30,065 nucleotides of DNA from an uncultured Eubacteriales bacterium (GTDB lineage Bacteria > Bacillota > Clostridia > Oscillospirales > Oscillospiraceae). Of this stretch, positions 14,852 through 21,688 are shown piece by piece. The notes below the pieces were generated by a model. It did no database searches. It worked only from the letters and a program-made list of their open reading frames with translations, and was not told the origin of the DNA. The position numbers and the translations under genes are program-made. How positions within the stretch are numbered: the stretch's first letter is position 1; each line of letters begins with the position of its first letter. The stretch spans positions 1 through 30,065 of the forward strand of contig USQL01000014.1 in assembly GCA_900556935.1 (NCBI GenBank), read 5' to 3'.

Positions 14852-17497
14852 TTATTCTTTTTCGCTGAACTGTCCCTGCTCGTTATACTTGCGGTAGACA
14901 TACACCGCGCCGCCCAGTGCGCCGCCGGCCAGAATCACCAGCAAAATGGGGACGATGATGGGCACGCCCTTTTTCTTTGCGGGCTTCTGGGTCTCCTCCG
15001 TGGCAGCCGGGACGGACTCTGTGGGCACCGTGTCAGGCGCTGTTGTAGGAGCGGTTGTCGGCTCTGTAGTGGGGGCCGTGGTCTCCGCTACAGAGCGGCG
15101 GAAGGTAGCCTCAATGGTGTGGTCCGCCTTCACATCCGTAAAGGTGTACACGCCTACGGAGCCCATGCTCTTGCCATCCACCTTCACGTCCTCCACCTCA
15201 TAATGCTTATCCGCCACAATGGTGAAGCTGGCGCTCTTGCCGGACTGGACGGAAACCTTACCGGACTGGCTGATGGTGCCGCCGGTTCCGGCGGTGGCCG
15301 TTACGGTGTAGGTCTTGCCGGTGGTGGTTGTGCTGCCCGTCGTATTGCCGGTAGTGGGCTTAGTGGTGCTGGATGTGGTGGTATTGGAAGCCGTGGTGGA
15401 CTTTTCAATCGTAAGCTTTGCGATGTTGCTGACCGCATCCGTATAGTTGCCGCCCGCGGGGATATAGGCCCGGACATAGTAGGTGCCCACGGCGGAGGGC
15501 GGTGTGGTGGTCTGGCCCTTGGTCAGGGCCTCGTCGGTATAGTAATTGTAGATGATGCCGCCCTTATAGCTCTCCCCGTTGACGCCCGTAATCTTGATGC
15601 CCTCCATGGGGTGGGTCTTTCCGTCATGCTTGAAGGTCAGGTCCTTGATGGTGGCCGTGGGGGTTGCCGGGTTAATCTGGACAGTCACCATGCCGGATAC
15701 GGCATCATACCCCTCCTTGGTCACTTGGTAGCCCACATGGTAGGTGCCCGCATTGGTGTAGCTGGGGGCGGTGGTCAGGGTATAGTCCCCGGTGTCGTTC
15801 TCCCGGAAGCGGATAGTAGAGCCGGTGGGAATGGAGACGGAGACGGAAAGGCTCTTGCCATCGTAGGTCTTTTCTGCCCCCTGGACGCTCACATCCGCCG
15901 CGGAAAAGCCGCCGTCCAGCGTCACCGCCAGGGCCTGGCTCTTATCGGAGCGCTCGGTATTGTCGTCCCCGGTGAAATAGGCAAAAAAGTAGTAGGTCTT
16001 ACCCGGTGTCAAATCAATAAAGGTCCGGGTCTCCACCCAATTGGTGTCCGGCTTTTCCGAAGTGCTGCCGTAGGCGTACATGGCCGTTCCGACACCCTTG
16101 ACCTCTTTCAGGGTCACAGAGCTGGCAGTCTTGCTCTCCAGCTCCAGGGTTGGGGCCGCCTGAGCTGCCTTAGGTGCCGGAGTGGGGTCGGGTGTGGGCT
16201 GCGGATTCTCCGCGGGCTCCTGCTTGGGCTCCTCCTTCGGCTGCTCCTTGGGTTCTTCCTTGGGCTGCTCCTTCGGCTCCTCCTTGGGCTCTTCTTTGGG
16301 CTCTTCTTTGGGCTGCTCCTGGCCGCCGGTGGAAAGGGTCAGGACCCCCGCGCTGCCGGAGGCTACAGGGTCTCCCGCATAGGTGTTGGTGCCGTCAGAG
16401 ACGGATACCGCCTGGGTGTTCTCCGGCAGATACAAGTAGACGGTCCCCTCGTCATCCGTCACCACACCGTTCATGCCGTAGCTGTCCTCCGGGGTCAGGG
16501 TCAGAGCCGTCAGGGCCTTCCCTGCCACGGCCTTGCCCTCCCCGTCGGTCAGCTGCAGCTTGGTCTCTTTTACGGGCTTCTGCTCCTCCGTCGGATTGGT
16601 GCAGGTGGTCTGCTTTCCGTCCTCGCCCGCGCCCTTGCCGCCGTCCGTGCCTGCCTTTCCGGCGGTAAGCTTCAGGCTGCCGCCGGTGACGGTCATGGTG
16701 TCCGCGCCAACCGCGTTGCCGCCGTCGCCGCCCTTGGCATCCAGCGTGCCGGAGGTGCCGTCACCGCCCCGGATGTCCAGCATGCCGCCGGTAATATTGA
16801 CTGTCTTCGCCCCGATGCCGTCCGCCCCGGTGCCGCCCTGGGCCGTCAAAGTCCCGGTGCCGGACAGGGTAATGCTCTCCTCGGCGGAAATCGCCGCGTG
16901 GTCCTGGGCCGTCAGGGTATTCTTCCCCACCAGCACCAGCTTCAGGCCCTTCTCCGCCGCCAGGGCGCTTTTCCCGGCCTCCGCCTGGATGGTCACGCCG
17001 CTGAGGGTAATTTCAGCCTCGTCCTTGGTCCGCAGAGTGTCCGTGGACACGCCGCCATCCTTCGCAGCTGTGACGGTCACAGGCTTTTTGCTGAGAATCA
17101 CCAGCTCTTTGGCGTTTGCGTCATAGGCGTAGTCCTCGCCGTCCTTCAGGTCTTCTCCCGCAAGCCGCAGCTGGCCGCAGTCCAGCCACTGCAAGGGCGC
17201 TACCTGGGCCTCGTTTAAGTACTCGGTAATGGCTTTCAGCACCGCGAACTGGGGCAGCGCCTCCATTTTCTTCTGCTCCTCGCCGCTCTGGGCATAGAAG
17301 CAGTTCTCCCAGATTTCGTCGATGGTTCCGTACAGCGCCTGCTGCTCCGCCTTGGACAGCGTTTTCACTGTCTCCAGCCGGGGCAGGGCCTCCACCTCCT
17401 TGGCAAAATCCCCCGCCTCCGCCGCGGAAGCAGGCAGCGCAAGCGCTACGCACAGCAGAACGCTGAGCATAAAGCACAGTCCCTTTCTCTTACGCAT
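14852..17497 (-). CDS. Secreted, membrane-anchored multi-domain surface protein
   Basis: 881 residues from ATG 17497 (AAAAGGAGG 8 bases upstream). Order: signal peptide (about 1-25, ending ASA-A); a charged helical part; a Gly-rich repetitive region (about 140-300) reading like a right-handed beta-helix (TLTAQDHAA, ITLSGTGTLTAQGG, VNITGGMLDIRGG), similar to Cthe_2159-type carbohydrate-binding domains; an Ig-like segment; a KEEP/KEQP tetrapeptide repeat (about 392-430); a fibronectin-like domain (about 445-530); two MBG-type domains (about 534-700, KTYDGKSL and FKHDGKTH); a Thr/Ser linker; a bacterial-repeat domain (about 730-800, GGTISQSGKVSVQSGKS); a Thr/Pro stalk; and one C-terminal membrane helix (about 846-868) with a short charged tail. 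There is no LPXTG motif, so anchoring is by the helix. Role is probably adhesion or carbohydrate binding; the ligand is unknown. Confidence 0.85.
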   Translation of the reverse strand: MRKRKGLCFMLSVLLCVALALPASAAEAGDFAKEVEALPRLETVKTLSKAEQQALYGTIDEIWENCFYAQSGEEQKKMEALPQFAVLKAITEYLNEAQVAPLQWLDCGQLRLAGEDLKDGEDYAYDANAKELVILSKKPVTVTAAKDGGVSTDTLRTKDEAEITLSGVTIQAEAGKSALAAEKGLKLVLVGKNTLTAQDHAAISAEESITLSGTGTLTAQGGTGADGIGAKTVNITGGMLDIRGGDGTSGTLDAKGGDGGNAVGADTMTVTGGSLKLTAGKAGTDGGKGAGEDGKQTTCTNPTEEQKPVKETKLQLTDGEGKAVAGKALTALTLTPEDSYGMNGVVTDDEGTVYLYLPENTQAVSVSDGTNTYAGDPVASGSAGVLTLSTGGQEQPKEEPKEEPKEEPKEQPKEEPKEQPKEEPKQEPAENPQPTPDPTPAPKAAQAAPTLELESKTASSVTLKEVKGVGTAMYAYGSTSEKPDTNWVETRTFIDLTPGKTYYFFAYFTGDDNTERSDKSQALAVTLDGGFSAADVSVQGAEKTYDGKSLSVSVSIPTGSTIRFRENDTGDYTLTTAPSYTNAGTYHVGYQVTKEGYDAVSGMVTVQINPATPTATIKDLTFKHDGKTHPMEGIKITGVNGESYKGGIIYNYYTDEALTKGQTTTPPSAVGTYYVRAYIPAGGNYTDAVSNIAKLTIEKSTTASNTTTSSTTKPTTGNTTGSTTTTGKTYTVTATAGTGGTISQSGKVSVQSGKSASFTIVADKHYEVEDVKVDGKSMGSVGVYTFTDVKADHTIEATFRRSVAETTAPTTEPTTAPTTAPDTVPTESVPAATEETQKPAKKKGVPIIVPILLVILAGGALGGAVYVYRKYNEQGQFSEKE
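16215..16320 (-). repeat. 12-bp tandem repeat coding for Lys-Glu-Glu/Gln-Pro
   Basis: About eight to nine imperfect copies of a 12-base unit inside the surface-protein gene, coding for KEEP and KEQP tetrapeptides. Copies differ at third positions and at Glu/Gln codons. In-frame units allow length change by slippage without a frameshift. On the protein this is an extended, charged spacer holding the distal domains off the cell surface. Confidence 0.85.
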
Positions 17498-17530
17498 AAC
17501 AAATTCCTCCTTTTCCAATTCGTTTGCCTC

Positions 17531-17559
17531 AGTATACCACAAATCCAGGAAAGCAACAA
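17531..17559 (-). promoter_or_regulatory. Sigma-A promoter of surface-protein gene
   Basis: On the minus strand: TTGTTG (17554-17559), 17-base spacer, TATACT (17531-17536), about 33 bases before the start codon. Confidence 0.65.
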
Positions 17560-17655
17560 TAGACAATCTGTGAACAACCCCGTTTTTCAGGCAAACGCAG
17601 GATATCTTATAGATTTCTTAAACTTTTTCTCCCTTTTTCTTCCATTTCCCCCCAG

Positions 17656-17700
17656 CCAAGCAAAGCCCCCGGAACACTGCGTCCCGGGGGCTTCGCTTGG
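17656..17700. terminator. Very strong GC-rich hairpin of unknown purpose
   Basis: 17-bp stem (CCAAGC-a-AAGCCCCCGG paired with CCGGGGGCTT-c-GCTTGG, one mismatch), 11-base loop. It resembles a terminator but has no proper T-run on either strand and lies between two divergent genes, where no annotated transcript should end. It may end a small RNA, insulate the two promoters, or be a palindromic repeat. Confidence 0.5.
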
Positions 17701-17776
17701 AAATAGAAAGAGAAGAGAGGTCTATCCTTAAAACGAAAGGGAGCTTTTTTTCTGGTGTTCCGCTTTCGTGCCTTTA

Positions 17777-17795
17777 TCATAATCGGGGATTATGA
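17777..17795. promoter_or_regulatory. 7-bp dyad, operator candidate
   Basis: TCATAAT and ATTATGA are perfect inverted repeats with a 5-base centre (CGGGG). The spacing and symmetry suit a dimeric DNA-binding protein. It lies upstream of the structured RNA at 17846-17926. Confidence 0.4.
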
Positions 17796-17845
17796 AGGGA
17801 ATTTAACGAAGTTACAAACAATTTGGAGAAAGTCTGTGAATAAAT

Positions 17846-17926
17846 TTTCGCCGCGGCTGTCTGGCGGCACGGCGAAAGGGCTCTTTCGCAGCAAACACCG
17901 GCAGTCTGGCCAGGTGCCGCTTTTTT
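17846..17926 (+). ncRNA. Structured RNA with mutually exclusive stems and a terminator
   Basis: Stem A: TTTCGCCG (17846-17853) with CGGCGAAA (17870-17877). Stem B: GCGGCAC (17864-17870) with GTGCCGC (17914-17920), directly followed by TTTTTT, a Rho-independent terminator. Stem C: GCGAAAG (17872-17878) with CTTTCGC (17883-17889), closing a 4-base loop. A uses bases of both B and C, so A cannot coexist with them: the layout of an attenuator or riboswitch. A near-exact 12-base direct repeat CGGC(T/A)GTCTGGC occurs at 17854-17865 and 17899-17910. It matches no riboswitch class I can recall. It lies about 150 bases before the transketolase start, but another promoter lies in between, so it may instead be a separate small RNA. 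No convincing promoter for it was found. Confidence 0.45.
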
Positions 17927-18008
17927 GTTGTAATGCCATTGTAGACGTGTGAAATGAAAATGTTAATATTTTTCGTATAGAATACCTGTAGCAAAAAAGG
18001 GAAAGCCA

Positions 18009-18017
18009 TGTTATAAT
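18009..18017 (+). promoter_or_regulatory. Extended -10 promoter for transketolase genes
   Basis: TG-T-TATAAT: a perfect -10 box (18012-18017) with the TG extension; no good -35 box at 16-18 bases. The predicted transcript start near 18024 would make the ATG at 18029 nearly leaderless, favouring the TTG start at 18080. Confidence 0.65.
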
Positions 18018-18079
18018 GACGTTGAACTATGCAGCCAAACTGCAATCACATCAGAACAAGGGATGGAAGGTGCATTTTT

Positions 18080-18928
18080 TTGACAGAGGAACTGAAACTT
18101 AACTTACAGAAAAAGGCCTGCCAGGTCCGTATGGGCATCATCGCCTCTACCCACAGCGCCAAGGCCGGGCACCCCGGCGGCAGCCTGTCGGCGGCGGAAA
18201 TGTTTACGTACCTGTATAACCGGGAGCTGCGCGTTGACCCCGCGGACCCCAAGAACGAAAACCGGGACCGGTTCGTTCTTTCCAAGGGCCATACCGCGCC
18301 CGGGCTGTATTCAGCGCTTGCCTACCGGGGCTTCTTCCCGGTGGAGGACCTGCTGACCCTGCGGCACATTGGCAGCTACCTCCAGGGCCACCCCAATATG
18401 AATAGCGTCCCCGGCGTGGACATGTCCACCGGCAGCCTGGGCCAGGGCATTTCCGCCGCCGCCGGCATGGCCAAGGGTGCCAAGTACCTGAACAAGGACA
18501 TTAACGTCTATACCCTTCTGGGTGACGGCGAGATTGCCGAGGGCGAAGTATGGGAGGCACTGATGTTTGCCGCCCACTATCATCTGGACAACCTCTGTGT
18601 CATCATCGACCTGAACGGCCTGCAGATTGACGGTCGGACCTGTGACGTGATGAACTCCGCCCCCGTGGATGAAAAGTGCAAGGCCTTCGGCTGCAACGTG
18701 GTGACCATCGACGGCCACGACTTTGGCCAGATTGAGCAGGCCTTCGCCGCCTTCCACGCCTGCACAGACAAGCCCACCTGCATTCTGATGCACACCACCA
18801 AGGGTAAGGGTGTCAGCTTTATGGAAAATCAGGTTGGCTGGCACGGCAAGGCCCCCAACGACGAGGAATACAAGATTGCTATGGACGAGCTGGAGAAGGC
18901 CATGGCGGAACTGGAGGCAGCGAAATGA
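18080..18928 (+). CDS. Transketolase, N-terminal (TPP-pyrophosphate binding) subunit
   Basis: 282 residues from a TTG start at 18080, with GGAAGG 9 bases upstream; this gives the family N-terminus TEELKLNLQKKACQVRMGII just before the conserved HSAKAGHPGGSLSAAE. An ATG at 18029 would add 17 atypical residues. The thiamine diphosphate motif is GDGEIAEGEVWEALMFA running to DLNGLQIDG (GDG about 28 residues before the Asn). SKGHTAPGLYSAL and DMSTGSLGQGIS complete the pattern. With the next gene it forms a split transketolase, moving two-carbon units between ketoses and aldoses in the non-oxidative pentose phosphate pathway. Split forms are common in archaea and Clostridia. Confidence 0.94.
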   Translation: MTEELKLNLQKKACQVRMGIIASTHSAKAGHPGGSLSAAEMFTYLYNRELRVDPADPKNENRDRFVLSKGHTAPGLYSALAYRGFFPVEDLLTLRHIGSYLQGHPNMNSVPGVDMSTGSLGQGISAAAGMAKGAKYLNKDINVYTLLGDGEIAEGEVWEALMFAAHYHLDNLCVIIDLNGLQIDGRTCDVMNSAPVDEKCKAFGCNVVTIDGHDFGQIEQAFAAFHACTDKPTCILMHTTKGKGVSFMENQVGWHGKAPNDEEYKIAMDELEKAMAELEAAK

Positions 18929-19872
18929 GTGAAGTCAAGAAAATCGCCACCCGGGACAGCTATGGCGCGGCCCTGGTAGAGCTGGCCCAGAACGGCGCGG
19001 ACGACCTGGTGGTCCTGGACGCGGACCTGGCCGGTGCCACCAAAACCGGCACCTTCAAAAAGGCCTACCCCGACCGCCACTTTAACTGCGGCATTGCCGA
19101 ATGCAATATGATTGGCGTGGCCGCCGGTCTATCCACCATGGGGCTAACCCCCTTTGCCAGCAGCTTTGCCATGTTCGCCGCGGGCCGTGCCTTTGAGCAG
19201 ATCCGCAACTCCGTGGGCTACCCCCACCTGAACGTAAAGGTTGCCGCCAGCCACGGCGGTATCTCCGTGGGCGAGGACGGTGCCAGCCACCAGTGTTGCG
19301 AGGACTTTGCCCTGATGCGTACCATCCCCGGGATGGTGGTCATGTGCCCCAGCGACGATGTAGAGGCCAAGGCCGCCGTCAAGGCCGCCTACGCCCACAA
19401 GGGCCCCGTCTATATCCGCCTGGGCCGTCTGGCCGTCCCCGTGTTCCACGAGGCAGATGGCTTCCATTTTGAAATCGGCAAGGGCGAACAGCTCACCGAG
19501 GGCACCGACGTTGCCATCATCGCCACGGGCCTCATGGTCAACGAGGCTTTGATTGCCGCGGAGAACCTAAAGCAGCAGGGCATTTCCGCCCGGGTGATCA
19601 ACCTTTGCACCATCAAGCCCCTGGATGAGGAGCTGGTTCTGAAAGCCGCCCGGGAGTGCGGCAAGGTCATCACCTGCGAGGAGCACAACATCATCGGCGG
19701 CCTGGGCGAAGCAGTCGCCGGCCTCTTGGGCGAAAAGTGCCCCACGAAGCTGCGCCGCATCGGTGTCAACGATGAATTCGGCCACTCCGGCCCCGCCGTC
19801 GCCCTCCTCAAACAGTTCGGCCTCAGCGCGGAGCACATTGAGGAAGTGGCCAAAGAGCTGGTAAAGGGCTGA
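18925..19872 (+). CDS. Transketolase, C-terminal (pyrimidine binding and C-domain) subunit
   Basis: 315 residues. The ATG overlaps the preceding stop (ATGA), ensuring equal synthesis of the two halves. The catalytic Glu that activates thiamine lies in NCGIAECNMIGVAAGLSTMG; LTPFASSFAMFAAGRAFEQIRNSV and ASHGGISVGEDGASHQ are typical, and the C-terminal domain has ITCEEHNIIGGLGEAVA. A 1-deoxy-xylulose-5-phosphate synthase is less likely because that enzyme is one long chain. Followed by a strong terminator. Confidence 0.95.
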   Translation: MSEVKKIATRDSYGAALVELAQNGADDLVVLDADLAGATKTGTFKKAYPDRHFNCGIAECNMIGVAAGLSTMGLTPFASSFAMFAAGRAFEQIRNSVGYPHLNVKVAASHGGISVGEDGASHQCCEDFALMRTIPGMVVMCPSDDVEAKAAVKAAYAHKGPVYIRLGRLAVPVFHEADGFHFEIGKGEQLTEGTDVAIIATGLMVNEALIAAENLKQQGISARVINLCTIKPLDEELVLKAARECGKVITCEEHNIIGGLGEAVAGLLGEKCPTKLRRIGVNDEFGHSGPAVALLKQFGLSAEHIEEVAKELVKG

Positions 19873-19907
19873 TTGACCGCAATCTCCCCGTTTTCTTTCC
19901 GAACATA

Positions 19908-19954
19908 AAAAGCCCTGGATTTTCAAGCATTTCGTCTGAAAATCCAGGGCTTTT
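19908..19954. terminator. Bidirectional terminator, 17-bp perfect stem
   Basis: AAAAGCCCTGGATTTTC (19908-19924) pairs exactly with GAAAATCCAGGGCTTTT (19938-19954). The stem's own A and T ends supply U-tracts for both strands. Ends the transketolase transcript and the convergent toxin transcript. Confidence 0.92.
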
Positions 19955-19959
19955 CTCGT

Positions 19960-20241
19960 CTATTTTCCAAACAGATCACTGTGGGTCCCAGTCCGGGCCA
20001 GGGTCAAAACCAAAATATCATCTTCAATGCGGTATACCAGCAGCCAGTCCGGCAGGATATGGCATTCTCTGTGCCCAACCCAATCTCCGGTCAGGGCGTG
20101 ATCCCTGTTCTTTTCCGGCAGCATTTCCCCGCAGGACAGCTTTCGAATGATATTATCCAGCAGCTCAATATCCATATGCCGCTTCAACGCCAGCTTATAA
20201 TCCTTTTTGAACTGTGTCGTCCAGACAATATCACGGTTCAT
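19960..20241 (-). CDS. yafQ: YafQ-type mRNA interferase toxin
   Basis: 93 residues of the RelE/YafQ fold. The core HALTGDWVGHRECHILPDWLLVY and RTGTHSDLFGK near the end match YafQ. All residues known to be needed in E. coli YafQ have counterparts: His48, His61, Asp65, Trp66, His87 and Phe91. The E. coli enzyme cuts mRNA on the ribosome at in-frame codons and is held inactive by DinJ. The start overlaps the antitoxin stop by 4 bases. With all key residues present it is probably active. It lies in the minus strand between transketolase and the lipoprotein gene. Confidence 0.95.
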   Translation of the reverse strand: MNRDIVWTTQFKKDYKLALKRHMDIELLDNIIRKLSCGEMLPEKNRDHALTGDWVGHRECHILPDWLLVYRIEDDILVLTLARTGTHSDLFGK

Positions 20242-20510
20242 CTTTTCAGCTCCCGAAGGGCCTCTTCTACGTCGGAATAATGCTTCACACTGGGGTCTCT
20301 GGCAATCCGTTCGGCCTCCAGCATGGCGGCGATCGTCTCTTTATTCGGCTGTTCCAGCCGGATCTCAAAGGGGAAGCCACCTACCCGAAGGGACTGCCGC
20401 AGGAAAACATTGATGGCGGTGGTTAAGTTCATGCCCAGTTCTCCATAAAGGCTTTCGCACTGCTTTTTGATTTCACTGTCCATCCGGACGCTAAAATTTG
20501 TACTGGCCAT
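20238..20510 (-). CDS. dinJ: RelB/DinJ-type antitoxin
   Basis: 90 residues. The N-terminal ribbon-helix-helix is readable (TNFSVRMDSEIKKQCESLYGELGMNLTTAINVFLRQ), with GGFPFEIR after it, a standard DinJ hallmark; the C-terminal half is acidic and binds the toxin. It neutralises YafQ and represses its own promoter through the RHH part. The AAAGGAG site lies 7 bases upstream, and a strong promoter with an inverted repeat precedes it. The order antitoxin then toxin, with overlap, is standard. Confidence 0.95.
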   Translation of the reverse strand: MASTNFSVRMDSEIKKQCESLYGELGMNLTTAINVFLRQSLRVGGFPFEIRLEQPNKETIAAMLEAERIARDPSVKHYSDVEEALRELKR

Positions 20511-20522
20511 TATTACAGCTCC

Positions 20523-20572
20523 TTTGCAATTTATTGTATGTATATTATATGCTTATTGCATTGCAAAGTCAA
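20523..20572 (-). promoter_or_regulatory. dinJ-yafQ promoter and operator
   Basis: On the minus strand: TTGACT (20567-20572), 17-base spacer, perfect TATAAT (20544-20549). A perfect 8-bp inverted repeat, TTTGCAAT (20523-20530) and ATTGCAAA (20560-20567), brackets the -10 box and covers the ribosome-site side; TTGCA-A-TGCAA within the spacer is a second small palindrome. This is where the DinJ-YafQ complex would be expected to bind. Confidence 0.8.
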
Positions 20573-20581
20573 GCTATTTTG

Positions 20582-21676
20582 TCACATAACCGGTGGAGTC
20601 CACAGCTCTTCGCCGGTACCTTCCGAGGCGGGGGCTTCGGGGGTAGGTGTCATTTGGATGGGGGTCTTTGTAAGGGTGGCGGTTCTCGCGTAATAGCGGG
20701 CGCTGTCCACCTGAACCAGGGAAACCTCCCCGGCGGTCCAGAGGACGGTTAGTTTGCTGTTTACGTAAATCGTCTTCTCCGGCGTTCCCGTCAGCTGAAA
20801 GCTTGCGTAGAGCTTGCAATCGCTCCCGGCGTAGCCGTCCCAGGGGGTGAAGGTCTGGGCGTTTTCCAGCCAGTCCGTTGGAACATAGGCTTTTCCCTCG
20901 GATTCCAGAACCGCCGTGTACCCTGCCGGGGCGGTTTCCCCGTCCAGGACCCGGACCGTTTCTCCCAGAGTGCAAAAGCGCAGAATCAGGGGCACGCCAT
21001 CCACTTTGACATTGGCCGCGCCGGTTTTCTCCCCCTCTGCCAGCAGGCGCAGGGTGCCCATGGCCCGCAGGGAAATGTCTCCCCCGTCCTGGGGGCCGCC
21101 TCCGCCAGAGACACCGCCGGAAGAATCGGAGGAGCCGCCCTCTGCCGGGGGCGTATAGGGATAGCGGCTGAGCTGGGCGGCGGGCAGGAAGCCGGTTTTG
21201 CCATTATAGTTTACATAATAGCAATTCTCCAGCTCCTCCAGCACCTCCACCTTTGCGTTGGTGGCCAGGGTTTCCAGGGGCTCCCCCAGGCAGGAGAACT
21301 CCCCATAGAGCCCCGCGTTCCACAGGGCGTAGCCCGTAAAGCCCTCAAAGGACTCGTCGGCAAACCGGAAAAGCCGGGTTTCCACCAGCCCCTCTTTCCC
21401 GTCCACACGAACCTTGGCGTAGGTTCTGTCATAACCCATAACCTCCACCGCCGTTCCGCCGTCCAGCAGTCCCCAAACCGCCGGGATTCCCTCCCCCATG
21501 ACCCGGGTTTCGGTGGTCTTTGGGGCGGTGGTCTCTGGGACGGTGGCTTCCGTGGGCTGGGTAGTTGGGGCCTGGGTGGGCCCCTCCGTCGGGACGGTGG
21601 TGGGGTCCTGCCGCTGCCCGGCACAGCCGGTGAACAGCAGAAGCAGCCCTAACAAAATGGCAATTGTTTTTTTCAT
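20582..21676 (-). CDS. Lipoprotein with SH3-like repeats
   Basis: 364 residues. Signal peptide MKKTIAILLGLLLLFTGCAG with a lipobox (LFTGC, Cys at about 18), then a Thr/Pro-rich stalk (about 24-55). Two adjacent small beta domains follow, with the SH3b pattern 'vmgydrtYAKVRVDGKEGLVETRLF' and 'VEVLEELENCYYVNYNGKTGFLPAAQL'. A Ser/Gly-rich linker leads to a second beta-rich part (about 205-340) with the same 'G..V.V..' style ending WTAGEVSLVQVDSARYYARTATL. SH3b domains bind peptidoglycan or polymers at the wall. The AAGGAGG site overlaps the stop codon of the large upstream gene, so it is co-transcribed with the M23 surface protein. A role in wall or surface organisation is likely; no enzyme motif is seen. 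Confidence 0.82.
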   Translation of the reverse strand: MKKTIAILLGLLLLFTGCAGQRQDPTTVPTEGPTQAPTTQPTEATVPETTAPKTTETRVMGEGIPAVWGLLDGGTAVEVMGYDRTYAKVRVDGKEGLVETRLFRFADESFEGFTGYALWNAGLYGEFSCLGEPLETLATNAKVEVLEELENCYYVNYNGKTGFLPAAQLSRYPYTPPAEGGSSDSSGGVSGGGGPQDGGDISLRAMGTLRLLAEGEKTGAANVKVDGVPLILRFCTLGETVRVLDGETAPAGYTAVLESEGKAYVPTDWLENAQTFTPWDGYAGSDCKLYASFQLTGTPEKTIYVNSKLTVLWTAGEVSLVQVDSARYYARTATLTKTPIQMTPTPEAPASEGTGEELWTPPVM

Positions 21677-21688
21677 AGCCTCTCCTCC

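Noticed and set aside
16215..16320. Short regular repeats considered as a CRISPR array
   Set aside because: Units are 12 bases, contiguous and in frame with KEEP/KEQP codons; there are no spacers and no cas genes.
15119..17218. 699-codon open frame on the plus strand opposite the surface-protein gene
   Set aside because: It mirrors the repetitive, GC-rich codons of the real minus-strand gene, has no ribosome site, no known domain and a low-complexity Gly/Leu/Arg product.
17870..17920. T-box or lysine, TPP or c-di-GMP riboswitch at the structured leader
   Set aside because: None of the conserved core sequences I know for these classes is present; only a weak GGTGCCGC resemblance to the T-box core.
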